DNA from: Pseudomonas sp. DTU_2021_1001937_2_SI_NGA_ILE_001
GTDB lineage: Bacteria > Pseudomonadota > Gammaproteobacteria > Pseudomonadales > Pseudomonadaceae
Assembly (NCBI RefSeq): GCF_032463525.1
Contig: NZ_CP135971.1
Span: forward strand, 310,001-374,000
Reading direction: 5' to 3'
Length of the DNA stretch: 64,000 nt
This document shows positions 14,019-22,969 of this stretch, piece by piece. The translations under genes and the position numbers were made by a program. Numbering within the stretch: position 1 is the stretch's first letter; each line of letters opens with the position of its first letter. The notes beneath the pieces are model-generated. The model saw only the letters and a program-made list of their open reading frames with translations. It ran no database searches and had not been told where the DNA came from.

Positions 14019-15911
14019 TCAGGTATGCGGAGCCGGTGCGGCGGGGGAGGCTCCGGCATACTCGCCCTTGAGGTGACCGTCCTTGTCCAGCAGGTAGCTG
14101 TCCATTACTTCGCGCACCACCGGCCCGGCCACGCGGCCGCCGGCTTCGCCGTTTTCGATCATCACCGCCACCACAACCTTCGGATGGTCGGCGGGGGCAA
14201 AACCGACGAACAATGCGTTATCGCGATTGCGCTCCAGGGTCTTGTCGCGGTTATAGCGTTCGCCTTGCTTGATCGCCACCACCTGCGCCGTACCGCTCTT
14301 GCCGGCAATCCGATACTGCGCTCCGGCAGCGGCGGCACGGGCGATGCCGCGAGGGTCATGCATGACCATCTGCATGCCCTGGTTGACCTGGTCCCAGGCG
14401 CGTTTGTCGTGCAGCACGATGTCAGGCATCGGGTGTTCATCCACCGGTGGCTGGCCGCCGACGCTCAGCGCCAGGTGCGGCCTGTGCCATACGCCCTTGC
14501 TGGCCACCAGGCTGGTCGCTTGGGCCAGTTGCAGCGGTGTCACCTGCATGTAGCCCTGGCCGATGCCGAGAATCAGGGTTTCGCCGGGGTACCAGGCCTG
14601 ACGGCGGGTGGCGCGTTTCCAGTCCTGGGATGGCATCAAGCCAGGGGCTTCCTCGGACATGTCCAGCGAGACTTTCTGGCCCAGGCCGAATTCGGTCAGG
14701 TAGTCATGCAGGCGATCGATGCCCAGTTTGTGCGCAACGTCGTAGAAGTAGGTGTCGTTGGAACGCATGATGGCGGTATACATGTCCACCCAGCCGTCGC
14801 CGCTGCGGTTCCAGTTGCGGTACTTGTGGTCATAGTTGGGCAGTTCGTAGTAGCCGGCATCGAACACTCGGCTGGACGGGGTGATGACGCCGCTGTCGAG
14901 GCCGGCCAACGCCACCTCGGGCTTGACCGTCGAGCCTGGCGCGTACAGGCCGCGCAGCACCCGGTTGAACAGCGGCCGGTCGATCGAGTCGCGCAGCTCG
15001 GCGTATTGCTTGAAGCTGATGCCCTTGACGAACAGGTTGGGGTCGAAGGCCGGGTTACTGACCATCGCCAGCACGTCGCCGTTCGCAGGGTCCAGCACCA
15101 CCACCGCGCCGCGTCGTTCTCCCAGGGCTTTTTCCGCCGCCAGCTGCAAGTGGGCATCCAGGCTGAGGTGGATATCTTCGCCTGGCACCGGGTCGTGGCG
15201 GTTCAGCACCCGCATGACCCGACCCTGGGCGTTGGTCTCGACCTCTTCATAGCCTACGTGGCCGTGCAGCTGCTTTTCATAGAAGTGCTCGATACCGGTC
15301 TTGCCCACCGACTGTGTACCCCGGTACTCAGTTGCGTCGAGGAACTTGGTTTCTCGTTCGTTGATCCGCCCGACATAGCCCACCGAATGGGCGAAATGTT
15401 CACCCAAGGGGTATTCGCGGATGAACTGCGCCTCGACATCCAGCCCGGGCAGGCGGAACTGGTTTACCGCGAGCAGGGCGATCTGTTCTTCGTTGAGGTC
15501 GAACATGAGGGTGACCGGCTCGAATGGCTTTCGCGCCCGGCGCAGGTCCTTGTCGAACTGTTGGCGATCTTCCTGCGACAGCGCCAGGACGTCGACCAGG
15601 CTGTCGAGCACCTTGGCTGCGTCACCTGCGCGTTCACGGGTCATGGTCAGGTTGAAGCTGGGCGTGTTTTCTGCCAGCAGCACGCCATTGCGGTCGTAGA
15701 TCAGGCCGCGCTCTGGAGGAATCGGCAGTACATGTACGCGATTGTTTTCCGACACCGCCGTCTGCTGGTCATGTTGCAAGACCTGCAGCACATACAAGCG
15801 GCCGACCAATATGGCGGCCAGGCTGAGCACCAGCAAGGCGCAGGCCTTGACGCGTCCGTTGACCAGGCTGCGTTCTTGTTCGTGCTCCTTCAGGCGAAGA
15901 GGTTGTGGCAT
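14019..15911 (-). CDS. mrdA: Penicillin-binding protein 2 (peptidoglycan transpeptidase)
   Basis: 630 aa, normal for PBP2. A cytoplasmic tail and one membrane anchor (about 22-42) are followed by the pedestal domain and a transpeptidase domain. The active-site motifs are intact: S327-TVK (SxxK), S384-ND (SxN) and K538-SGT. It cross-links peptidoglycan for lateral wall growth with RodA. Unlike the standard mrdA, it is not beside rodA, mltB or rlpA, so it is probably a second, accessory copy as found in P. putida strains. A 34-bp perfect palindrome lies about 200 bp upstream and may control it. The proposed ATG lacks an evident Shine-Dalgarno. Confidence 0.9.
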   Translation of the reverse strand: MPQPLRLKEHEQERSLVNGRVKACALLVLSLAAILVGRLYVLQVLQHDQQTAVSENNRVHVLPIPPERGLIYDRNGVLLAENTPSFNLTMTRERAGDAAKVLDSLVDVLALSQEDRQQFDKDLRRARKPFEPVTLMFDLNEEQIALLAVNQFRLPGLDVEAQFIREYPLGEHFAHSVGYVGRINERETKFLDATEYRGTQSVGKTGIEHFYEKQLHGHVGYEEVETNAQGRVMRVLNRHDPVPGEDIHLSLDAHLQLAAEKALGERRGAVVVLDPANGDVLAMVSNPAFDPNLFVKGISFKQYAELRDSIDRPLFNRVLRGLYAPGSTVKPEVALAGLDSGVITPSSRVFDAGYYELPNYDHKYRNWNRSGDGWVDMYTAIMRSNDTYFYDVAHKLGIDRLHDYLTEFGLGQKVSLDMSEEAPGLMPSQDWKRATRRQAWYPGETLILGIGQGYMQVTPLQLAQATSLVASKGVWHRPHLALSVGGQPPVDEHPMPDIVLHDKRAWDQVNQGMQMVMHDPRGIARAAAAGAQYRIAGKSGTAQVVAIKQGERYNRDKTLERNRDNALFVGFAPADHPKVVVAVMIENGEAGGRVAGPVVREVMDSYLLDKDGHLKGEYAGASPAAPAPHT

Positions 15912-16109
15912 GGCGGGTACTGATCACTGTGAAAATGGATTTCTTTCCTGCAGGGCGCACAGCAGAGCCCGACAGCACGACGAAGATGATGGATGCCCGG
16001 TGGCCTGTGCGGGGCCTGGCTGGCAGGGGCCAATCGAGGAAAATGCGGGTTTTGCGCGGGTCAGGCCCGCCGTCTGAGCGGCGCTATTTTAGTCGTGATC
16101 AGGTGCCTC

Positions 16110-16143
16110 CGGGCCTTCATGAACAATTGTTCATGAAGGCCCG
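16110..16143. promoter_or_regulatory. 34-bp perfect palindrome between cytochrome b561 gene and mrdA
   Basis: The half CGGGCCTTCATGAACAA is followed immediately by its exact complement, with no loop. No T-run follows on either side. The core TGAACAATTGTTCA looks more like a dimeric repressor site than a terminator. It lies downstream of the b561 gene and upstream of mrdA. Confidence 0.6.
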
Positions 16144-16190
16144 ATCCATATTCCGCGTCGCCCGCAGGAAGCAGGGCCGTGGGGGGCACT

Positions 16191-16739
16191 TTAGTGCGGG
16201 TCTTCAGGTAACGCCATGCCCGTCATGCTGGGCAGTACCGCGTCGCGGCGGATCAACCCGTGGTACAGCGCGGCGGCCAGGTGCAGCAGGATCGTCAGCA
16301 GCAGCGCATAGGCAACCCAGGTATGGGCGCTGCGCAGTATCGCGTGCAGTTGCACCGAGGGCGACACCAGCGCGGGCAGTTCGAGACCGCCCCAGAGTAC
16401 CACCGGGTAGCCGCCGGCCGACTGCATGCTCCAGCCCAGCAGGGGCTGGGCGAGCAGCAGGGCATAGAGCGCCAGGTGCGAGAGGTGCGCGGCGCCACGT
16501 TGCCAGCCGGGCATGTCGTGGGGCAGTGCTGGAATGCGCTGCGTCAGGCGTATTGCGATACGCAGCAGGACCATCACCAGCAACGCCGCCCCCAGTGTCT
16601 TGTGAATGACCACCAGCGTCGCGTAGTGCGGGGCAACGCTGGCGACCATGCCCAGGCCGACCAGCAGCATGGCCAGAACCAGGGGAGCCATCAGCCAGTG
16701 GAAGATGCGCATGACCAACGGGAAATGAGTCGGCTTCAT
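16191..16739 (-). CDS. Cytochrome b561 (di-haem membrane protein)
   Basis: 182 aa with four membrane helices. The bacterial cytochrome b561 pattern is clear: the first helix begins with PLVMRIFHWLMAPLVLA, further histidines lie near residues 45 and 87, and the last helix contains HTWVAYALLLTILLHLAAAL. These histidines would ligate two haems. It moves electrons between the quinone pool and a periplasmic partner. Its start overlaps the catalase gene stop by one base (TGATG), so the two are one operon. The likely partner is that periplasm-facing catalase-like protein. Confidence 0.88.
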   Translation of the reverse strand: MKPTHFPLVMRIFHWLMAPLVLAMLLVGLGMVASVAPHYATLVVIHKTLGAALLVMVLLRIAIRLTQRIPALPHDMPGWQRGAAHLSHLALYALLLAQPLLGWSMQSAGGYPVVLWGGLELPALVSPSVQLHAILRSAHTWVAYALLLTILLHLAAALYHGLIRRDAVLPSMTGMALPEDPH

Positions 16740-17776
16740 CAGTGGTTCTCCTGGGCCTGTTCACGGGTACGGCGGTTGAAGGATTCCGAGTAGGCCGCCG
16801 AACGTGCGCTGAGCAGCGGGTCGTCAGAGGCTCGGATGCCATCGGGAAGAATCAGCGGGTCGTAGTTGATGTCGCGGCAGTCGCCGCCCATCTCGGGTTG
16901 CATGCGCTCGATCACCAGTTCGCCGGCGTCCAGCTGGGTGCGCTCTTTGGGCCACGCCTGGGTAGCATCGACGGTGCTGTCGCCCGGCTCACCCAGGGTG
17001 AATCGCAAGCGCCAGCGCAGCGGGCCCTGGGCCAGGCGCTGAGCGAGTTCATCGGCGAGGAAATTGGCGTCGCCACGCTTGTCGGCCGCTAGCGGCTCAT
17101 AGGGCGCGACGGGTTGCACCGACCAGCGCACCGGATGTTCGTGCCCCTGGCCATCCACCAGGTAGAAAGCGTTGAGGCTGTAGTAGGCGCCATTGGCATA
17201 GCTGGACGAGGGCGTGGAAGATTTCGCCCAGTCGCGGAAAGCCTGGGTTTCCGGGTGCGCCTTGAAGAAGGCCGCCGCTTTTTCCGGGTCGGGCTTGCCG
17301 GTGTCGGGTTGCGGCGCCGTGGCTTTCTGCAGCTCATAGAAGCTGGCCACGTCACGGACCACGAACACCGGCATCGCGTTCATCGCGGTGCGCCATTCCT
17401 GGCCCTCGGCGGGCTGGAAGCGCAGCGCCAGGCTGCGGATCGGTGCGGCGCCGTCGCTGGCCGCCGGGTTGCCACCGGGAATCGCCAGACGGCCCACGAC
17501 CGGTACGCGGCCCGGCGCGAACAGTGCAGCCCGTGACAACTCGGCGGCCGCGCCATTGCTTTCGAAGTGCCCGATCACGCACAGCCCCTTGGCATGGTTG
17601 CGCCGATAGCCGGGGTGGACACCGCCGTTGGCCTCCAGGGCATTGATGACTTTCGCCGGGGTCAGGCGTTGCGGGTCGAGCCAGCCGCCCGCGTAGGCGA
17701 ACACGGCGGCCGTGCCCAGCACCACGACGGCGATGGCGGCCAGGCGCAGGGGGATATGGGGGGTGCTACCTGTCAT
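16739..17776 (-). CDS. Catalase-family peroxidase, membrane-anchored or exported
   Basis: 345 aa, the small-subunit catalase-related family. An N-terminal hydrophobic segment (about 10-32) suggests export or a membrane anchor. Seen motifs: NGGVHPGYRRNHAKG with the distal histidine, GHFESNGAAAELSRA, and a C-terminal RSAAYSESFNRR with a tyrosine suited as proximal haem ligand. Unlike true catalases, the family tends to be peroxidatic. Paired with cytochrome b561 and divergent from an ECF sigma/anti-sigma pair, it likely removes peroxide in the periplasm, perhaps with electrons from b561. An ECF-like promoter lies 43-67 bp upstream. Confidence 0.85.
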   Translation of the reverse strand: MTGSTPHIPLRLAAIAVVVLGTAAVFAYAGGWLDPQRLTPAKVINALEANGGVHPGYRRNHAKGLCVIGHFESNGAAAELSRAALFAPGRVPVVGRLAIPGGNPAASDGAAPIRSLALRFQPAEGQEWRTAMNAMPVFVVRDVASFYELQKATAPQPDTGKPDPEKAAAFFKAHPETQAFRDWAKSSTPSSSYANGAYYSLNAFYLVDGQGHEHPVRWSVQPVAPYEPLAADKRGDANFLADELAQRLAQGPLRWRLRFTLGEPGDSTVDATQAWPKERTQLDAGELVIERMQPEMGGDCRDINYDPLILPDGIRASDDPLLSARSAAYSESFNRRTREQAQENH

Positions 17777-17818
17777 TTAGGCTTCCTTGGGCTTAGGCTG
17801 AGTGCATTGAGCGGGTAC

Positions 17819-17843
17819 GACGCACCACGTGCGCGGTTATTCC
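17819..17843 (-). promoter_or_regulatory. ECF-type promoter for catalase/b561 operon
   Basis: On the minus strand GGAAT is followed after 16 bases by CGTC, the pattern of ECF sigma promoters. It ends 43 bp before the catalase start. The same motif and spacing occur on the other strand for the sigma gene. Confidence 0.65.
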
Positions 17844-17878
17844 CGCAGGCCGCGCAGAAATCTTTTTCGCCCACATCG

Positions 17879-17903
17879 GGAATAGATCGTCGCCACGTTC
17901 GTC
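17879..17903 (+). promoter_or_regulatory. ECF-type promoter for sigma/anti-sigma operon
   Basis: GGAAT, 16 bases, CGTC, ending 36 bp before the sigma gene start. This is the expected form of an autoregulated ECF promoter and mirrors the one reading toward the catalase gene. Confidence 0.65.
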
Positions 17904-17938
17904 TTTACCGCTCGAATCCACCACTAACCGGCGCTGCG

Positions 17939-18448
17939 ATGCACACACTGGATGACCAATCACTGCGCGACCTGTTGCCCCGGTTACGGCGCTTCGCCCT
18001 GTCGCTGACCCGCAGCACCAGCAGCGCCGACGACCTGGTCCAGGCCACGCTGGAAAAGGCGCTGTCGGCCTGGAGCGAGCGCCGCGCCGAAGGCGACCTG
18101 CGCGCCTGGCTGTTCTCGATCCTTTACCGCCACTTCATCGATGGCCAGCGCCGCGCGCGGCGCTACGCGCGGATCCTCAGCCTGTTCGGCGCAGACAACC
18201 TGGCGAGCGCATCGCCCGAAGAAATCGTCAGCGCCCGTTCGACCCTGGAAGCCTTCGAGCGCCTGCCCGCCGAACAGCGAGCGCTACTGGAGCTGGTCAG
18301 CGTCGAAGGGTTGAGTTATCGCGAAGTCGCCCAGGCGCTGGATATTCCCATGGGTACGGTCATGTCCCGGCTGTCGCGCGCCCGCCAGGCGCTGCGTAGC
18401 CTGAGCGAGGGACAGGCCACGACACCCTCATTACGGGTACTGAAATGA
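17939..18448 (+). CDS. ECF (extracytoplasmic function) RNA polymerase sigma factor
   Basis: 169 aa. Sigma region 2 (about 10-75) includes ADDLVQATLEKALSAW and LRAWLFSILYRHFID. Region 4 (about 107-160) includes LPAEQRALLELVSVEGLSYR and IPMGTVMSRLSRARQALR. The ATG is placed at MHTLDDQ; longer readings lack support. The last codons overlap the anti-sigma gene as ATGA. It probably recognises the two GGAAT-N16-CGTC promoters between it and the catalase operon, coupling its own synthesis and the periplasmic peroxidase to an envelope signal, perhaps an oxidant. Confidence 0.9.
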   Translation: MHTLDDQSLRDLLPRLRRFALSLTRSTSSADDLVQATLEKALSAWSERRAEGDLRAWLFSILYRHFIDGQRRARRYARILSLFGADNLASASPEEIVSARSTLEAFERLPAEQRALLELVSVEGLSYREVAQALDIPMGTVMSRLSRARQALRSLSEGQATTPSLRVLK

Positions 18449-19191
18449 ACGAACGCATTCCCCACGACGATGAGCTGCACGCCTATCTCGACGGCCAGCT
18501 TGAACCTGCACACCGCCAGTGGCTGGAAGCCTGGCTGGCGGTTCATCCTGAAGATGCCCGCCGCGTGCAGGGTTGGCGCCAGGATGCCCAGCAGTTGCGT
18601 GCGGCCTTCGCCGGCCAGGGCGGCGGGCCGCTGCCTGAACGACTCGACCCGGCTCACATTCGCCGCGGCCTTCGGCAGCGTTGGCAGGCACGCCTGGCCA
18701 CCGCAGCGGCCCTGCTCGTGGCACTGGGTGTCGGCGGCTTGGGTGGCTGGCAGATGCGCGGTGATAGCGTGGCACGGCACAGCCTGCCGATGCAGGATGC
18801 GGTACAGGCATATCGGCTGTTCGCCGGCGCCGACCAGAACGTCCTCGACCTGCACGAGGGAGGCGAACTGCGCAACTGGCTGGCGCGCTACCTGAAAGAT
18901 GCCACGCCGCCGCCGGCCATGGATCGCGTCGGCCTGAAGACGGTCGGTGCGCGTCTGCTGGCCACCGAGCAAGGCGCGGCGGCGCTGGTGATCTACGAGG
19001 ATGGCCAGGGCCGCCGCCTGACCTTCTTTATCCGCCCACCGGGCTCGCACAACGAGCTGCTGCCGCCGGGGCAGCGTACCGAAGGCGACCTGCTGACACG
19101 CTACTGGAGCCACGGCGGCTACAACTACGCGGTGGTCAGCCGCAGTGATGACCCATTGGCTGAAAGGGTGGGGGAAATGGTGGGGTTTTAG
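18445..19191 (+). CDS. Transmembrane anti-sigma factor
   Basis: 248 aa. The cytoplasmic N-terminus (1-80) begins DDELHAYLDGQLEPAHR, the usual anti-sigma opening. A single membrane helix lies at about 84-101 (LATAAALLVALGVGGLGGW), followed by a periplasmic domain of about 145 residues. No HxxxCxxC zinc motif is seen in the N-terminal domain, so it is not a ZAS-type redox sensor by itself; the signal may be read by the periplasmic part. The 4-bp overlap with the sigma gene gives matched synthesis. It should hold the sigma factor at the membrane until the signal arrives. Confidence 0.85.
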   Translation: MNERIPHDDELHAYLDGQLEPAHRQWLEAWLAVHPEDARRVQGWRQDAQQLRAAFAGQGGGPLPERLDPAHIRRGLRQRWQARLATAAALLVALGVGGLGGWQMRGDSVARHSLPMQDAVQAYRLFAGADQNVLDLHEGGELRNWLARYLKDATPPPAMDRVGLKTVGARLLATEQGAAALVIYEDGQGRRLTFFIRPPGSHNELLPPGQRTEGDLLTRYWSHGGYNYAVVSRSDDPLAERVGEMVGF

Positions 19192-19230
19192 GCCTAATCC
19201 AGGTCAGTCAGGCGCTCTGAGGCTGGGTGG

Positions 19231-19246
19231 GAGCGAGCTTGCTCGC
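19231..19246. repeat. Single REP-like hairpin
   Basis: GAGCGAGCTTGCTCGC folds on itself. It is the same word as in the 13.47-kb REP pair, and is preceded by a CAGGTCAGTCAG tag also seen beside other REPs in the window. Confidence 0.6.
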
Positions 19247-19292
19247 GAATAGGCCTGCTGTGAACGTGACGTCGCTTTCGCTGAGCAGCGCT

Positions 19293-19907
19293 CTACAGCA
19301 ACAGCCCCCACAACGCCAGCAGCGGCTTTGCTCCGGACTTCATTGCGTGGACGATGGACGGCTCGTTGTGCACGATGCCGCCACAACCTGGACTCCACCA
19401 GCCACGGCCCTCCTGATACCACTCACCCTCGCTCAGCACGATGTAGAACTCTTCGGGCGGGTGCTGATGAAACGGATAAGTCACCTGCGGCGCCATCACC
19501 GCCACGCCCAGGGTGAGGGTCGCGCAGGCGATGGGCGCGGTTGGGCCCACCAGCATGGCGTGGCGATGGCGGTCGACAAAATGGTCATCCTGCCCTGGGG
19601 CGGCCTGGCGCTGCATCCAGTCGGCATGGGGCAGCAAGTCGTCGATGCTGTCGATGACCCTGTCGACCTGCGGCGCGGTACCACGGGCATCCGCCATCGC
19701 CGTGTCGAACCAGGCGCGGATAGCGGTCGGGGGCTCAACACGCTCGCCTTTCTCGGCCAGTTGCAACATGGCCGACTGCAGCGTCTTGCGGCAGCGCTCG
19801 ATACCGGCGTTGTTGGGACCTCCGCTGACCAGCAGCGCGGCCAGCGCGTCCAGCAGCTGCCTGGCATGAGCAACGGCGTGATGATCAGGGCTGGCGACTT
19901 CGGGCAT
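19293..19907 (-). CDS. Cupin protein of the DMSP-lyase (DddQ/DddL-like) family
   Basis: 204 aa. An N-terminal helical part (about 1-110) is followed by a C-terminal cupin barrel. Metal-binding pattern: YPFHQHPPEEFYIVLSEGEW gives two His and a Glu/Tyr set, and a later HNEPSIVHAM gives the remaining His. This layout matches bacterial dimethylsulfoniopropionate lyase-family cupins, which split DMSP into dimethyl sulfide and acrylate. Many soil members of this family are not proven DMSP lyases, and no acrylate-utilising genes are next to it, so the substrate is uncertain. It stands alone between the anti-sigma gene and a chemoreceptor. Confidence 0.65.
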   Translation of the reverse strand: MPEVASPDHHAVAHARQLLDALAALLVSGGPNNAGIERCRKTLQSAMLQLAEKGERVEPPTAIRAWFDTAMADARGTAPQVDRVIDSIDDLLPHADWMQRQAAPGQDDHFVDRHRHAMLVGPTAPIACATLTLGVAVMAPQVTYPFHQHPPEEFYIVLSEGEWYQEGRGWWSPGCGGIVHNEPSIVHAMKSGAKPLLALWGLLL

Positions 19908-19979
19908 CGGCAGAGCCTCCGGGGTTCGGCAACAGGCTTGGAAGGGGGCAGCGGGAGGGCCGCTGCACCTGGCCGCTAT

Positions 19980-22118
19980 CTAAACACGGAACTGATCCAT
20001 TAGGCGCAACTGGTCACTGGCCAGACTGTTGAGCTGGCTGCTGATCTGCGCGGCGTCGTCGGCCTTTTCCGTCAGGCTTTCGGTCACGCTGCGGATGGCC
20101 GAAACGTTGCGATCGACTTCCTCGGCCACCGCGCTCTGTTGTTCTGCGGCACTGGCAATCTGCAGGTTCATGTCATTGATGACCGTCACCGCGGCGCTGA
20201 TTTCGTTGAGGGCATGCGAGGCTTCATGGATGCGCCTGGCACTGGTTTCGGCCTGGGACTGGCTGGAATGCATGGTCGCGACTACGTTGGCGGTGCCTTC
20301 GCGGATACGCGCGACGACCAGGCGGATCTCTTCGACCGAGTCCTGGGTGCGCTTGGCCAGGCTGCGTACTTCATCGGCGACAACCGCGAAGCCTCGGCCG
20401 TTCTCACCGGCACGTGCGGCTTCAATGGCGGCATTGAGGGCCAGCAGGTTGGTCTGCTCGGCAATACTGCGAATCACGTCCAGCACCAGGCCGACCTCCT
20501 GGCTGCTGTGCTCCAGCGTCGAGACTTCCGCTACCGCCTTGTTGACTTCGCTTGCCAGGCTGGAAATGTCCTGGTTGCTTTTTTCGATGATCGACATGCC
20601 TTGCCTGGACGCCTGGTCCGCATTGCGGGCGGCTTGCATGGCATTCGAAGCGCTGGTGGCAACGTCATGCGCGGTGGCGTTCATCTGGTTGGAGGCGGCG
20701 GCCACCTGCTCGATTTCCCTGAACTGGATCTGCATGCCTTCGCTGGTCTCCTGGGCGATGCTCGACGACTGATCGGCGGTCTGGCGCGCATTGGAGGTGA
20801 TCTGCTTGATCTGCGCGATGGTCGGCTGCAGCTTGTCGAGAAAGCGGTTGAACCATTTGACCAGTTCTCCCAGCTCGTCGGCCTTGTGGTAGTTGAGGCG
20901 CTGCGTCAGGTCGCCGTCACCACTGGCAATGTCCTTGAGCATTTCGGCGACACCGTTGATCGGCCGGGTAACCCCGGACGCCGTGGCCCAGATCAACAGC
21001 AGGCCCAGTGCCGCAGCGATGGACGCGATCACCAGAGATTTGATCGTGTTGTCGGTCTTGGCCTGCTCCAACAGGCTCTGCAGCTTGTCAGAGTCGGCCA
21101 TCAGCACCGCCTTGGGCAGATCGATCGACACACCCCATGGCGCCGCGCCGGGAATGGGCGCAACGGCACTGACCGCGCGGATGGAGGCATCGCTGGTGAG
21201 GATCGACGCTGCCGGGTCTTTGAGGCCGTTGAGCAGCGGCTCGCTCTGTGCGCCGAGGACGTCCTTGACGTTCTTGCTGACCTGCGCGGCGTCGTCACTG
21301 TAGGCCGCCAGAATACCGCTGGGCGTCACCACCAGCACTCGACCGGCGCCCCCGAAGATCTTCTTCTGCGCATCGTTGGCGGCCTGTTGCAACGAGCCCA
21401 GGCTCAGGTCCACGCCAATCACCGCGACGACTTTTCCGTTCACGACCACCGGTTGGGAAAGTGAAGTCATCAACTGGACGACGCCACCTTGGGTGTCGGC
21501 GTAAGGAGCCATCAGGCAGGCTGCCTTGCTATCGCGGGGGCAGGTGTACCAGCTGTTGTAGGGCACACCGCTGATACTGAGTTCCGTCTTCGAGATATCG
21601 GCTTCGCTGATGGGGAAGTTCATGTCCTGACCTGTGCCGCGGTTCCAGGCGCTGGCAAAACGTCCCGACTCACTCGAGCCGCGGGCCATGTCATCGACGA
21701 ACTCGCTGTCCTTGCCATCCAGGGCATTGGGTTCATAAGCCAGCCAGATGCCCAGTACGTCGGTATTACGCTCGAAGGTGGTCTTCAGTTCCTTGTTGAG
21801 TTCTTCACGCAGCGTCGCCGCGCTCAGGTCACGCTGTGCGGCCATGGCTTGCAGGTTCTTGGCGTGGTCGGAAAGCGCAGTGATGACCTGCAGGTTCTTG
21901 GCGAAGTATTGCTGCAGGCTTTTGCCCTGGTTGCCGGTTTCGGCAGACAGCAGCCGTTCCACACCGTCGGACAGCATCTTGCTGCTGGAGCTACTGATCA
22001 GGCGGTTGTTCTGTACGCCTTGGTAGATATCCATGCCAACCACCAGGCCTGTCACGATGACCAGGCACAGCCCGGACAGCAGGGTGATCTTGGAGCGGAT
22101 GGAAAGGGCAGTGCGCAT
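19980..22118 (-). CDS. Methyl-accepting chemotaxis protein with Cache sensor domain
   Basis: 712 aa from the ATG preceded by GGAG. The first membrane helix is at about 10-30. A large periplasmic double-Cache domain (about 35-350) contains [19 protein letters not shown] and a [17 protein letters not shown] strand. The second membrane helix is near 365, then HAMP, then the signalling coiled coil. The hairpin-tip sequence ([20 protein letters not shown]) is intact and binds CheA/CheW. Two cysteines in the sensor domain are unusual and may form a disulfide. The ligand is unknown. The C-terminus ([10 protein letters not shown]) has no CheR-binding pentapeptide. Confidence 0.9.
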   Translation of the reverse strand: MRTALSIRSKITLLSGLCLVIVTGLVVGMDIYQGVQNNRLISSSSSKMLSDGVERLLSAETGNQGKSLQQYFAKNLQVITALSDHAKNLQAMAAQRDLSAATLREELNKELKTTFERNTDVLGIWLAYEPNALDGKDSEFVDDMARGSSESGRFASAWNRGTGQDMNFPISEADISKTELSISGVPYNSWYTCPRDSKAACLMAPYADTQGGVVQLMTSLSQPVVVNGKVVAVIGVDLSLGSLQQAANDAQKKIFGGAGRVLVVTPSGILAAYSDDAAQVSKNVKDVLGAQSEPLLNGLKDPAASILTSDASIRAVSAVAPIPGAAPWGVSIDLPKAVLMADSDKLQSLLEQAKTDNTIKSLVIASIAAALGLLLIWATASGVTRPINGVAEMLKDIASGDGDLTQRLNYHKADELGELVKWFNRFLDKLQPTIAQIKQITSNARQTADQSSSIAQETSEGMQIQFREIEQVAAASNQMNATAHDVATSASNAMQAARNADQASRQGMSIIEKSNQDISSLASEVNKAVAEVSTLEHSSQEVGLVLDVIRSIAEQTNLLALNAAIEAARAGENGRGFAVVADEVRSLAKRTQDSVEEIRLVVARIREGTANVVATMHSSQSQAETSARRIHEASHALNEISAAVTVINDMNLQIASAAEQQSAVAEEVDRNVSAIRSVTESLTEKADDAAQISSQLNSLASDQLRLMDQFRV

Positions 22119-22387
22119 GGGCAAGCTCCAGTTGGGTGTTGTGATGTCGACCCGAGGCATGGTCGATGATCTTTCACGCTCTTGGGGGGCATCGGCTTGG
22201 GGCAGTCTTTCTTTAAGGAATGCCGCTCGACGGCCGTCATTGTCGAAGGCGGCGCCTCCCTGGCAGCGGCGATATCGGCCGCGCCGGCGAGTGTCGGTGC
22301 AGGAGGGGGGCGGCAGGCTTCAGGCCGGCAAGCTTCTTGCGGCTGAAGGCGCTTTTACAGGGCAAGAGCCGCGCCGAAGGATAACGG

Positions 22388-22440
22388 GTGGGACCGGCTT
22401 CAGCCGGGAGGCTTTTTTCGTCTGAAGCCACTCCTCTTGG
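22388..22440. repeat. Degenerate REP doublet in a 430-bp gap
   Basis: GTGGGACCGGCTTCAGCCGG and, facing it, TCTGAAGCCACTCCT resemble the REP units at 35.8 and 58.5 kb but are diverged. A six-T run follows the first hairpin. The rest of the gap between the chemoreceptor start and the ABC remnant holds another decayed copy near 22312-22350 and no gene that I can support. Confidence 0.5.
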
Positions 22441-22546
22441 GCGAGCGTGGTGCTGACGGATTCGGCAGCATCAGGCTCGCTGAGGCGATCAGCCGAGGTG
22501 CTCCGATGTCGGTGATCTTTTCACCCAGGCCATAGCTGCTGCCGAT

Positions 22547-22966
22547 CTAGCGCATGTCGCCGTCTGCATGCAGTTGCTGAATGTGCGCCGACAGCGCCTG
22601 GCCCAGCGCGTCGTTCTGTTTGGTGAACATGACTGCGGCCTGGCCGGGTTGTTGCGAGGCCTTCACCCGCGGGTCGCCTTGCGCCACATTGATGCTGGCC
22701 CCCGCATAGGCGCCTTTCTGCTGGGTGGTCTTGGCCACCGCGAAGCTGTCGGTGGCGACATCGATGTGCCCCGAGGTCAGGTCCTGGGCCATGGTGACGG
22801 GGGGCGGAGATGTATTGGAAGGTGCTGGAGCCGATCATCGACGCGCGGCTCACCCGCTCCGGCAGGGCGATGGTGAAGCGCAGCGACGAGGCCTGGAAAA
22901 TCATGAGGGAGAAACCCGGCAGCGCCGGAATGGCAATGCGCAACGCCTGGGGCAGGGTGTAGCCAA
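22547..22966 (-). pseudogene. Remnants of an amino-acid ABC transporter (permease plus binding protein)
   Basis: Two pieces in different frames. The first (about 22795-22966) reads YTLPQALRIAIPALPGF then MIFQASSLRFTIALPE and IGSSTFQYIS, the C-terminal region of a polar amino-acid ABC permease (HisM/GlnP type). The second (22547-22792) reads HIDVATDSFAVAKTTQQKGA and ends QNDALGQALSAHIQQLHADG, typical of the C-terminal half of the matching periplasmic binding protein. The rest of both genes is missing and the pieces are joined directly. The first piece begins 4 bp from the end of the diguanylate cyclase gene, so the deletion reached that gene's end. Confidence 0.8.
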
Positions 22967-22969
22967 CGC

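Noticed and set aside
14025..15923. 632-codon plus-strand frame opposite mrdA
   Set aside because: The minus strand carries an intact PBP2 with all three active-site motifs; the plus frame has none.
16110..16143. Reading the 34-bp palindrome as a rho-independent terminator
   Set aside because: No loop and no T-run on either side; a protein site fits better.
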